This document shows, piece by piece, positions 18,982 to 26,894 of a stretch of DNA of 64,000 nucleotides. Below the pieces are notes generated by a model. The model saw only the letters and a program-made list of their open reading frames with translations, did no database searches and was not told the origin of the DNA. The translations under genes were made by a program, and so were the position numbers. Each line of letters starts with the position of its first letter. Within the stretch, counting starts at the first letter, position 1. Location of the stretch: the NCBI RefSeq assembly GCF_035207705.1, contig NZ_CP128187.1, forward strand, positions 1,550,001 through 1,614,000, written 5' to 3'. The DNA is from Maribacter sp. BPC-D8. Lineage in GTDB: Bacteria; Bacteroidota; Bacteroidia; Flavobacteriales; Flavobacteriaceae.

Positions 18982-19428
18982 ATGCAGCCACTAAATTTCC
19001 CTAGCTACACTTTCAGGGTCAAAAATAGCGAAAATAGAACCTTGATCTTTGACGTTATACGTAAAAAATTTTTGGTGCTTACTCCCGAAGAGTGGGTAAG
19101 GCAACATGTCGTTCAGTTTCTTATACAAGAAAAGAACTATCCATTGAGCCATATTAACGTTGAAAAGCAAATAACACTTAATGGTTTAAAGAAAAGATAT
19201 GATGTAGTTGTATTTAAACCTAATGGTGAACTTCATATACTAGTAGAGTGCAAAGCACCAGAAGTTTCAATATCTCAAATGACCTTCGACCAAATCGCTC
19301 AATACAATTTTAAATTGAATGCTACCTATCTGATGGTCACTAACGGACTCTCTCATTATTACTGTCAAACAGACTTTGTTGCGGAAAAATATGAATTTAT
19401 GCAAGAGATTCCTGATTTTAGCCGTTAA
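18982..19428 (+). CDS. Small HsdR_N-like (type I restriction R N-terminal) protein
   Basis: 148 residues. The central part carries a PD-(D/E)xK nuclease-like core: Asp in KRYDVVVF (about 73-80), then LVECKAP (about 90-96) with Glu and Lys. This is the N-terminal nuclease fold of type I restriction R subunits but without helicase motors, and there are no M or S subunits nearby. Conservation of the D-ExK triad suggests a live nuclease or a nucleic-acid-binding module. It starts 26 bases from the divergent holA and is followed 12 bases after its stop by the glycosyltransferase, probably on the same transcript. Not a restriction system by itself. Confidence 0.75.
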   Translation: MQPLNFPSYTFRVKNSENRTLIFDVIRKKFLVLTPEEWVRQHVVQFLIQEKNYPLSHINVEKQITLNGLKKRYDVVVFKPNGELHILVECKAPEVSISQMTFDQIAQYNFKLNATYLMVTNGLSHYYCQTDFVAEKYEFMQEIPDFSR

Positions 19429-19440
19429 TTTGCGATCGTT

Positions 19441-20442
19441 TTGAAGATAGCCGTAGTCATATTAAACTGGAATGGTGAAGTGCTTTTAGAAAGGTACTTG
19501 CCTTCTGTTATCAATTATTCTGCTGATGCAGATATATACGTCGCAGATAATGCTTCAACAGACGGCTCTGTTGCATTTGTCAAAGCCAACTACCCAACAG
19601 TAAAAATTATACAGAATACAGAAAATGGTGGTTTTACCAAAGGTTATAATGATGCTTTGGTACATGTAGACGCAGACATCTTTTGTTTATTGAATTCAGA
19701 TGTAGAAGTAACTCCCAATTGGTTAAACCCAATTATAGATGCCTTTACCACTATACCTGATGCTGCTATCATTCAACCTAAAATTTTAGATTTACTTAAA
19801 AAAGACCACTTTGAATATGCAGGCGCTGGCGGTGGTTTTATTGATCAGTTAGGTTACCCATTTTGTAGAGGTAGAGTTTTTCAGACTTTAGAAAAAGATG
19901 AAGGTCAATACAATGATATTCGAGAAATTTTTTGGGCAACAGGAGCCTGTATGTTTATCAAGAAAGAAGTTTTTCAAGAGTTAAAAGGATTCGATGAAGA
20001 TTACTTCGCCCATCAAGAAGAAGTAGATTTATGCTGGCGTGCAAAAAACCATGGTTATAAAATATTTTACGTAGGCACATCTAGTGTTTATCACTTGGGC
20101 GGTTCTACGTTAAGTAATATGAACCCGAAAAAAACATATCTCAATTTCAGAAACACATTATTCTCCATCACCAAAAACCTTCCGAGAAGAAAAGCATTTA
20201 TAATTATTTTCTTAAGATTACTCTTAGATGGTATTGCGGCAATACGATTTCTTTTCCAGTTAAGATTCAAACACTTTTTCGCTATTTTCAGGGCACATTT
20301 AAGCTTTTACCGACAGTTTAGAAAAATGTATAAAAAGAGAGAAAAATCCCAATTTCTCAGAAATTATTACGCTACGAAGTCCATAGTATGGTCTTACTTC
20401 GTACATAGGATAAGCAATTTTAACATTTTAGTAAAAGATTAA
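19441..20442 (+). CDS. Family 2 glycosyltransferase (rhamnosyltransferase-like)
   Basis: 333 residues starting at TTG 19441; this is the only start that keeps the conserved N-terminal strand VVILNWNG. The GT-A fold is visible: nucleotide-sugar loop DNASTDGS (36-43), LLNSDVE in place of the DxD motif (about 81-87), WATGACMFIKK (about 164-174) and the acceptor-side FDEDYFAHQEEVDLCWR (about 183-199). A hydrophobic helix near 250-275 suggests membrane attachment. The layout fits WbbL-like transferases that add a sugar to a lipid-linked or surface glycan. Acceptor unknown. Confidence 0.85.
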   Translation: MKIAVVILNWNGEVLLERYLPSVINYSADADIYVADNASTDGSVAFVKANYPTVKIIQNTENGGFTKGYNDALVHVDADIFCLLNSDVEVTPNWLNPIIDAFTTIPDAAIIQPKILDLLKKDHFEYAGAGGGFIDQLGYPFCRGRVFQTLEKDEGQYNDIREIFWATGACMFIKKEVFQELKGFDEDYFAHQEEVDLCWRAKNHGYKIFYVGTSSVYHLGGSTLSNMNPKKTYLNFRNTLFSITKNLPRRKAFIIIFLRLLLDGIAAIRFLFQLRFKHFFAIFRAHLSFYRQFRKMYKKREKSQFLRNYYATKSIVWSYFVHRISNFNILVKD

Positions 20443-20475
20443 CTATCATGTCATATAAGTAACTTCGTAATTATA

Positions 20476-20483
20476 TAATTTTG
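20476..20483 (+). promoter_or_regulatory. -7 box TAATTTTG of the OmpA lipoprotein
   Basis: An exact TAnnTTTG match 59 bases before the ATG at 20543; no clear -33 partner is seen. Confidence 0.5.
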
Positions 20484-20542
20484 AAGTCGCTTAGATGCGA
20501 AAAATTGAGTAAACCACTAAATAATTATAATAGAATAGAATT

Positions 20543-21397
20543 ATGAAAAAAGTATTATTAGGATGTCTTACAGTAACGCTTTTACTTTCATCATGTGTAT
20601 CTTCAAAAAAGTACGCAGATCTTGAAGCTAAGCACAAAAGTGCACAAGATTTATTGAATTCAGCGACAGTAAAATTAAATGATTGTTTAGAAGAAAAAGC
20701 AACTGCTTCATCTAGACTTCAAACTTTAGAAGATCAGAATTCGTTTTTAAAGGCGAACAACCAAGAGTTGATCAACAATATGGGTAACTTAACAACTTTG
20801 ACTACCAAAGGTGCTGAGAACTTAGAGAAGTCATTAGAGAGCTTACAAGAAAAAGATTTAACTATTCGTAAGTTAAATGATGCAATTACACGTAGAGATT
20901 CTGTAAACCTTTCTTTGGTACAGAGCTTAAAAGGTGTTTTAGGAAACTTGGATGATGAGGATATCGAAATCAGCGTTGAAAAAGGTGTTGTTTTTGTTTC
21001 TATTTCAGACAAATTATTATTTAGCAGCGGTAGCTACAATGTTACTAGCAGAGCTAAAGAAGTTTTAGGTAAAGTTGCTAAGGTTGTAAATAACAAGCCT
21101 GATTTTGAGTTCTTAGTAGAAGGTCATACAGATGACGTACCTTACAGAGGTAACGGTTCTTTATTAGACAACTGGGATTTAAGTGTTAAACGTGCTACAG
21201 CTGTTGTACGTATACTTCAAAATGATTTCAACGTAGATCCTAAGCGTATGACTGCTGCTGGTAGATCAGAATATATTCCAATTTCTACAACTGAAAAGTC
21301 TAAAAACAGAAGAACTCGTATCGTTGTTCTTCCAAAAATCGATCAGTTTTATAGCATGATTGAAGAAGGAATGAAAGATCCTGCAATCAATAAATAA
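20543..21397 (+). CDS. OmpA-family outer-membrane lipoprotein
   Basis: 284 residues. A lipoprotein signal ends at the lipobox LLSSC (Cys18). A coiled coil (about 25-125) precedes a C-terminal OmpA/MotB peptidoglycan-binding domain (about 150-265). The domain keeps VEGHTDDVPY, the LSVKRATAVV helix with its Arg, and the closing KSKNRRTRI, so it should bind diaminopimelate in the cell wall. The likely role is anchoring the outer membrane to peptidoglycan. It has its own promoter and a strong terminator. A shortened, degenerate relative lies at 28477-29247. Confidence 0.9.
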   Translation: MKKVLLGCLTVTLLLSSCVSSKKYADLEAKHKSAQDLLNSATVKLNDCLEEKATASSRLQTLEDQNSFLKANNQELINNMGNLTTLTTKGAENLEKSLESLQEKDLTIRKLNDAITRRDSVNLSLVQSLKGVLGNLDDEDIEISVEKGVVFVSISDKLLFSSGSYNVTSRAKEVLGKVAKVVNNKPDFEFLVEGHTDDVPYRGNGSLLDNWDLSVKRATAVVRILQNDFNVDPKRMTAAGRSEYIPISTTEKSKNRRTRIVVLPKIDQFYSMIEEGMKDPAINK

Positions 21398-21419
21398 TAC
21401 CTGATTAGTATATAAAATT

Positions 21420-21444
21420 AAAGCGGCTCAATTGAGCCGCTTTT
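21420..21444. terminator. Bidirectional terminator between OmpA and tsaC
   Basis: A perfect palindrome AAAGCGGCTCAATTGAGCCG continues to CTTT and a T-run on the plus strand. It serves the OmpA gene. On the minus strand the T-tract is only TTTAATT, so it is weaker for tsaC. Confidence 0.9.
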
Positions 21445-21474
21445 TTTATGCTTATAATTTAGATAAGAAACTAT

Positions 21475-22098
21475 CTATATAATATCTAAACTTCCTTTAC
21501 CCTCACGTATAACCTCTGGCAATCCGCCTGTAGAGACATCTATAATTGTAGAACCTACATTACCGCCGTAACCACCATCTATAACAATATCAACTAGGTT
21601 ATCCCATTTCTCAAAAATTAATTCTGGGTCAGTTGTATATTCTAATACATCATCATCATCGCGAATAGAAGTAGATACTATTGGGTTACCCAATTCTTCA
21701 ACTAGAGCTTTAACAATACTATTATCTGGCACACGAATACCAACCGTCTTCTTCTTTTTAAATTCTTTCGGTAAATTATTATTACCTGGCAAAATGAACG
21801 TATAAGGTCCTGGCAAAGCTCTTTTTAATATTTTGAATGTAGCAGTATCAATTTGCCTAACATAATCTGAAAGGTTACTTAAATCTGTACAAATAAAAGA
21901 CCAATTTGCTTTCGCCAATTTTATCCCTTTTATACGAGCTATTTTCTCAAGTGCCTTAGAATTAGTAATGTCACAACCTAAACCGTAAACCGTATCGGTA
22001 GGATATATAACTAAGCCACCTTTACGCAATACTTGCACTACCCTTTTTATTTCTTTAGGGTTAGGATTCTCTTCGTATATTTTGATGAATTCTGCCAA
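21475..22098 (-). CDS. tsaC: L-threonylcarbamoyladenylate synthase (Sua5/YciO/YrdC)
   Basis: 207 residues, single YrdC domain without the extra C-terminal Sua5 domain. It makes threonylcarbamoyl-AMP from threonine, bicarbonate and ATP for the t6A base of tRNAs reading ANN codons. Visible motifs are YPTDTVYGLGCD (about 32-43), the PGPYTFIL loop, TVGIRVP and STSIRDDDD. It is the last gene of an apparent uvrD-GH16-tsaC run, nine bases after the glycosidase stop. Paralogues YciO/YwlC share the fold, so the exact orthologue is inferred. Confidence 0.88.
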   Translation of the reverse strand: MAEFIKIYEENPNPKEIKRVVQVLRKGGLVIYPTDTVYGLGCDITNSKALEKIARIKGIKLAKANWSFICTDLSNLSDYVRQIDTATFKILKRALPGPYTFILPGNNNLPKEFKKKKTVGIRVPDNSIVKALVEELGNPIVSTSIRDDDDVLEYTTDPELIFEKWDNLVDIVIDGGYGGNVGSTIIDVSTGGLPEVIREGKGSLDII

Positions 22099-22107
22099 TT
22101 GTTTTAT

Positions 22108-22998
22108 TTAATTTACTTGATATACTCTAATATAGTCTACTTCCATTGTAGCCGGAAAAATTAATGGGTCAACACCTTCTAGTCCTCCCCAATTTCCACC
22201 AACTGCAATATTCATTAAGAAATAAAAATGATTAGAAAACGGCCAATTATCTACCGTGCTATTAGCTGGTCTTTTAAAGATAAACTGAATATTCTCTATA
22301 TCATCAACATAAAATTTTATGTACTCTGATGACCACAAAATTCCAAAATTATGGAATTCTTCCTCAATTGTTTCCAATTCCACGGCACCAGAAGTAGCTT
22401 CAGTACCGTTGGTATGATTATTTGCTTTACTATGAATAGTAAAATGAGTTTTATTTGGTTTAAAACTCACATATTCCATCATGTCAATTTCTCCACACAA
22501 TGGCCAACCGGCTGTTTGTATATTACTACCCAACATCCAAAGTGCTGGCCAGGTACCATTTCCTTTATGTTCTGGTAATTTTGCTCGAATTTCCATTCTA
22601 CCAAACTTAAAAGACTTCTTGCTATTTAAACGAGCAGATGTATATTCTCCTTCAATGGTATTATCCGTATTTATTTTAGCCGTAATTTTCAAAGTACCAT
22701 CACTAACCTCAGTATTTCCTTCTGGTCTATAATTTTGGAGCTCATTATTTCCCCATCCGTTATTACCAGTTTCAAAAGACCAATTTTCATTTGAAAGTGT
22801 TGTTCCATCAAATTCATCGCTCCAAACTAAAACAGCATTATCCCAATAATCACTTGCATTAGGATCTTTAACTATCTGTTCAATTTCTTCAGAATCCGAC
22901 TCTACAAATTGTGTCGAATCAGGTTCTTTTATATTAGAACTTGAACATCCAAAAAGGAAAATTGTCAGTAAAACCGAATATAAGCTGCTTTTTTCCAT
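22108..22998 (-). CDS. GH16 glycoside hydrolase lipoprotein, laminarinase-like
   Basis: 296 residues. The signal ends at the lipobox LFGC (Cys18) and is followed by an acidic linker (to about 55), as in surface-exposed Bacteroidota lipoproteins. The GH16 jelly roll spans 58-296 with WSDEFDG, GRMEIRAKLP, WPALWML and the catalytic GEIDMMEYV, in which Glu170 is the nucleophile, Asp172 assists and Glu175 is the acid/base. The family cuts beta-1,3/1,4-glucans or marine galactans; the aromatic pattern fits a laminarinase best. It lies 44 bases after uvrD and nine before tsaC, not in a polysaccharide-utilisation locus. Confidence 0.88.
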   Translation of the reverse strand: MEKSSLYSVLLTIFLFGCSSSNIKEPDSTQFVESDSEEIEQIVKDPNASDYWDNAVLVWSDEFDGTTLSNENWSFETGNNGWGNNELQNYRPEGNTEVSDGTLKITAKINTDNTIEGEYTSARLNSKKSFKFGRMEIRAKLPEHKGNGTWPALWMLGSNIQTAGWPLCGEIDMMEYVSFKPNKTHFTIHSKANNHTNGTEATSGAVELETIEEEFHNFGILWSSEYIKFYVDDIENIQFIFKRPANSTVDNWPFSNHFYFLMNIAVGGNWGGLEGVDPLIFPATMEVDYIRVYQVN

Positions 22999-23042
22999 GT
23001 ATTCCTTATCAAGTTAAGCCAAATTTTCGAAAAAAATAAACA

Positions 23043-25370
23043 TTATCCCAATACCTCTAACTTTGCGAAACGTAGCAATAGTTTTTTTATATCTCCTTTA
23101 TCGAACATTATTTCTGCCTTTCTATCATTACCTGAGCCTTCAATTTTTACGACCTTACCACGACCAAAACGGGTATGATTAATTAGAGAACCCACAGTAA
23201 GGCTCGGATCAATTGTATTGGTATTACCAACAGGTTCTGATAGTTGTGGTTTTAGTTTACGTAATTTTTTAAGTTGCCCTGTGTTAGGTTGACCAACAAT
23301 TGGTGGTGTACCCCTTACCGGCTTATCTTGACGTAATCTACTCTTATCAACTTCTCCGAAAATATCAGCATTTATAAGCGGCTTATAACGGTAACCGCCA
23401 TCTACCGGAGTAAGATTTTCAACATATTTCTCATCTATCTCTTCTAAGAATCGACTTGGTTCTGCATCTATCAATTTACCCCATCGGTATCTATTCTGGG
23501 TATATGTTAAATATGCTTGTTTCTCTGCTCTGGTCAAAGCAACATAAAACAACCTTCGCTCCTCTTCTAACTCGCTACGGGTACTCATACTCATACCAGA
23601 TGGAAAAAGGTCTTCTTCCATACCAACAATATACACGTACGGAAACTCTAGTCCCTTTGCCAAGTGAATGGTCATCAATGCTACCCTATCGTCATCACCG
23701 GTATCATTATCTAAATCTGTGGCAAGGGCAACATCTTCTAAAAATTCACCAATGTTCCCTGTTGCTCCATCAATCTCTCTTTGACCTTCTACGAAATCTT
23801 TAATACCGTTTAAAAGCTCTTCAATATTCTCCATCTTACCAATACCTTCTGGAGTTCCATCCTTTTTAAACTCTAAAAGAATACCCGTTTTCTTGGCAAC
23901 ATGCTCAGACAACGCAAAAGCATCTGTAGTTTCATTCATGACCTGAAAACTCTTGATCATGGTTACAAAGTCTGTTAATTTACGTTTAGTACCCGCATTT
24001 ATTTTTAAATCGATGCGGTCTATATTTTCCATAACCTCAAAAATGGAACGGTTGTAATGATTGGCAGCAACAACTAATCTATCGAGAGTAGTACCACCAA
24101 TTCCCCTTGCAGGGAAGTTTATCACCCTTTTTAAAGCTTCTTCATCTTTTTGGTTAATGACCAAACGCAAGTAAGACAACACATCTTTAATTTCTTTACG
24201 TTGGTAAAATGAGAGTCCGCCATAAATACGATACGGAATATCTCTTTTACGCAAGGCATCTTCCATAGCCCTAGATTGGGAGTTTGTTCTATATAATATA
24301 CAAAACTGACCATTGGTCATTTGTTGCTGCATTCTATGTTCCCAAATAGAATTTGCTACAAACCTACCTTCTTCGGCATCGGTAGTACTTCTATGAATTT
24401 TAATAGTAGGACCATCATCATTATCCGTCCAAACTACTTTTTCAATTTGATTTTGATTTTTTCCGATTACGGAGTTCGCAGCATTTACAATATTTCGGGT
24501 AGAACGGTAATTCTGCTCTAAACGATACATACCTACATTATCGTAATCTTTTTGAAAGTTCAAAATATTACTAATATTGGCTCCCCTAAAAGAATAAATA
24601 CTTTGTGCATCATCCCCTACCACACATATATTCTGAAAACGATCAGCCAAAGCCTTTACAATCAAATATTGAGAATGGTTAGTATCTTGATACTCATCAA
24701 CCAATATGTATCTAAATCGATTTTGATACTTCGCCAACACATCAGGAAAACGTGTTAAAAGCTCATTGGTTCGTAGCAGTAAATCATCAAAATCCATCGC
24801 ACCTGCCTTATAACAACGTTCTACATAATTTTCATATATATCACCTGTTCTAGGTTTTTTAGCCATAGCATCTTGCTCTACCAAATCTGCATCATTACGG
24901 TAAGCTTTTACAGTAATCAAGCTATTCTTAAAAGATGAAATTCTATTTTGAATCTGCTTATATTTATAGATATCCTTATCAAGCCCCATTTCCTTTATAA
25001 TTGAAGCTAATAATCGCTGAGAATCTTGCGTATCATAAATGGTAAAGTTGGCTGGATATCCCAATTTATCACCATCAATACGTAATAATTTTGCAAAAAC
25101 GGAGTGGAAAGTTCCCATCCAAAGGTTTTTTGCTTCTGCATTACCCACAATATTAGCAATACGTGCTTTCATTTCACGTGCTGCTTTATTGGTAAATGTT
25201 AATGATAAAATATTAAAAGAATCTACCCCCTGCGCCATAAGGTGTGCAATTCTATATGTAAGTACACGAGTTTTACCTGATCCAGCACCTGCAATAACCA
25301 TTAAAGGTCCGTCTTTATGCAAAACCGGAGCCTTTTGGGCATCGTTCAATTCATCTATAAATGAGCTCAA
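23043..25370 (-). CDS. uvrD: UvrD/PcrA-type DNA helicase
   Basis: 775 residues, superfamily 1A. Motif I AGAGSGKTRVLTYR (about 27-40), motif II VDEYQDTNHSQY, motif III GDDAQSIYSFRGA, motif IV LEQNYRST, motif V MTIHLAKGLEFPYV and motif VI LFYVALTRA are all present. It unwinds DNA 3'-5' in excision and mismatch repair and clears RecA or stalled polymerases. The C-terminal tail (about 715-775) carries the conserved VGSLINHTRFGRGKV module that in PcrA binds RNA polymerase. It heads an apparent operon with GH16 and tsaC. Confidence 0.94.
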   Translation of the reverse strand: MSSFIDELNDAQKAPVLHKDGPLMVIAGAGSGKTRVLTYRIAHLMAQGVDSFNILSLTFTNKAAREMKARIANIVGNAEAKNLWMGTFHSVFAKLLRIDGDKLGYPANFTIYDTQDSQRLLASIIKEMGLDKDIYKYKQIQNRISSFKNSLITVKAYRNDADLVEQDAMAKKPRTGDIYENYVERCYKAGAMDFDDLLLRTNELLTRFPDVLAKYQNRFRYILVDEYQDTNHSQYLIVKALADRFQNICVVGDDAQSIYSFRGANISNILNFQKDYDNVGMYRLEQNYRSTRNIVNAANSVIGKNQNQIEKVVWTDNDDGPTIKIHRSTTDAEEGRFVANSIWEHRMQQQMTNGQFCILYRTNSQSRAMEDALRKRDIPYRIYGGLSFYQRKEIKDVLSYLRLVINQKDEEALKRVINFPARGIGGTTLDRLVVAANHYNRSIFEVMENIDRIDLKINAGTKRKLTDFVTMIKSFQVMNETTDAFALSEHVAKKTGILLEFKKDGTPEGIGKMENIEELLNGIKDFVEGQREIDGATGNIGEFLEDVALATDLDNDTGDDDRVALMTIHLAKGLEFPYVYIVGMEEDLFPSGMSMSTRSELEEERRLFYVALTRAEKQAYLTYTQNRYRWGKLIDAEPSRFLEEIDEKYVENLTPVDGGYRYKPLINADIFGEVDKSRLRQDKPVRGTPPIVGQPNTGQLKKLRKLKPQLSEPVGNTNTIDPSLTVGSLINHTRFGRGKVVKIEGSGNDRKAEIMFDKGDIKKLLLRFAKLEVLG

Positions 25371-25516
25371 ATTTTCTTTTTTTTAGTCGTGTAAATTTAG
25401 CCATTATTGAGGGATAGTAAAAGTGAAGTGTTTTAGATTTGTAAACAATAGATGGTATTTCTTTTCATTTTGAATATATTTAAACTTTAATTCCGCAAAA
25501 AGAGATTACCATTCGA

Positions 25517-25524
25517 TACATTTG
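25517..25524 (+). promoter_or_regulatory. -7 box TACATTTG of the M20 amidohydrolase
   Basis: An exact TAnnTTTG match 54 bases before the ATG. A second exact match, TAGATTTG, lies at 25434-25441. Confidence 0.55.
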
Positions 25525-25578
25525 AGTCTTAAATGACCGACTGAAACATAGAGAACAATTTAATATTAAATACTGATT

Positions 25579-26889
25579 ATGAGAAAACTAGGTTTATTGG
25601 CCCTCGTTCTTTTCGGTTTTACCGTTCAGGCACAGGGACCAAATCTTGAAAAAGACTACAAAGCTATAGAAAGCAAGGTAGTTGATTGGAGAAGAGAAAT
25701 TCATCAGAATCCGGAATTAGGGAATCGTGAATTCAAAACAGCAGAAAAAATTGCCAAGCACTTAAAATCTTTAGGTATTGAAATTCAGACTGGCGTTGCT
25801 CATACTGGCGTAGTTGGTATTTTAAAAGGAGATTTACCTGGTAAAGTAGTTGCTTTAAGAGCAGATATTGACGCACTACCTGTTACAGAACGTAATGATT
25901 TACCTTATAAATCTAATGTTACTTCAGAATTTATGGGTGAAAAAGTAGGTGTTATGCATGCTTGTGGGCATGATACACATACTGCTATTTTAATGGGCGT
26001 TGCTGAAGTAATGTCTAAAAACAAAGATAAAATCAAAGGAACTGTAAAGTTTATCTTTCAACCAGCAGAAGAAGGACCACCACCAGGAGAAGAAGGTGGA
26101 GCACTTTTAATGGTAAAAGAAGGCGTTATGAGTAATCCAAAAGTTGATGCCATTTTCGGATTGCATATTAACTCTCAAACTCCTGTAGGTGTTATCAGAT
26201 ACAAATCTGGTGGTACTATGGCAGCTGCACAGAGTTTTACAATTAACGTAAAAGGAAAGCAATCTCACGGTTCTCAACCATGGTCAGGTGTTGATCCAAT
26301 TTTGATCAGTGCTAAAATTATTGACGGGCTGCAAACAATTATCAGTAGAGAAACTGACCTAACCAATGAAGCTGCAGTAATTACTGTTGGTAAAATTAAA
26401 AGTGGTGTTCGTTTTAATATTATACCAGAATCTGCAGAGATGATCGGTACAATTAGGACATTAGATTATGACATGAAAGACAAGCTTAACAAGCGTATGG
26501 TCGAAATGGTAAGCGATATTGCCAAAGCTTACGGTGGTGAAGCTACTTGTGTAATTAAAGACGCAACAGATATTACATATAACAACCCAGAATTGGTAGA
26601 GCAAATGTTACCTACCATGAAAAGAGTAGCTGGCGATGCTAATGTACAATTTCAAAAAGCGGTTACTGGTGCTGAAGATTTCTCTTATTTTCAAAGAAAA
26701 GCTCCAGGATTTTTCTTTTTCTTAGGAGGAATGACTCCTGGTACTACAGAATCTTACCCACACCACACACCAGATTTTTTAATTGACGATAGTGGTTTAC
26801 TTTTAGGAGTTCGTACGCTAACAGAAATGAGCTTAGATTATTTAAACAGCGACCAAACACCGCTTTTAGATTTTGAACCAAAAGAATAA
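25579..26889 (+). CDS. Exported M20 family amidohydrolase
   Basis: 436 residues. A signal peptide (LGLLALVLFGFTVQAQ) places it in the periplasm. The catalytic domain carries RADIDALPV, the metal ligands in MHACGHDTHTA and FQPAEEG, and GAEDFSYF near the C-terminus; the lid domain is inserted at about 215-330 (KGKQSHGSQPWSGVDP). The family hydrolyses N-acyl amino acids, hippurate or indole-acetyl amino acids, and both metal sites look intact. Substrate unknown. The glutamate-synthase-like gene starts five bases after its stop, so they share a transcript unless the palindrome at 26919 ends it. Confidence 0.9.
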   Translation: MRKLGLLALVLFGFTVQAQGPNLEKDYKAIESKVVDWRREIHQNPELGNREFKTAEKIAKHLKSLGIEIQTGVAHTGVVGILKGDLPGKVVALRADIDALPVTERNDLPYKSNVTSEFMGEKVGVMHACGHDTHTAILMGVAEVMSKNKDKIKGTVKFIFQPAEEGPPPGEEGGALLMVKEGVMSNPKVDAIFGLHINSQTPVGVIRYKSGGTMAAAQSFTINVKGKQSHGSQPWSGVDPILISAKIIDGLQTIISRETDLTNEAAVITVGKIKSGVRFNIIPESAEMIGTIRTLDYDMKDKLNKRMVEMVSDIAKAYGGEATCVIKDATDITYNNPELVEQMLPTMKRVAGDANVQFQKAVTGAEDFSYFQRKAPGFFFFLGGMTPGTTESYPHHTPDFLIDDSGLLLGVRTLTEMSLDYLNSDQTPLLDFEPKE

Positions 26890-26894
26890 TTTTG

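Noticed and set aside
18982..20442. Restriction-modification or defence island
   Set aside because: Only an HsdR_N-like fragment is present; neighbours are a replication gene and a glycosyltransferase, with no methylase, specificity or helicase subunit.
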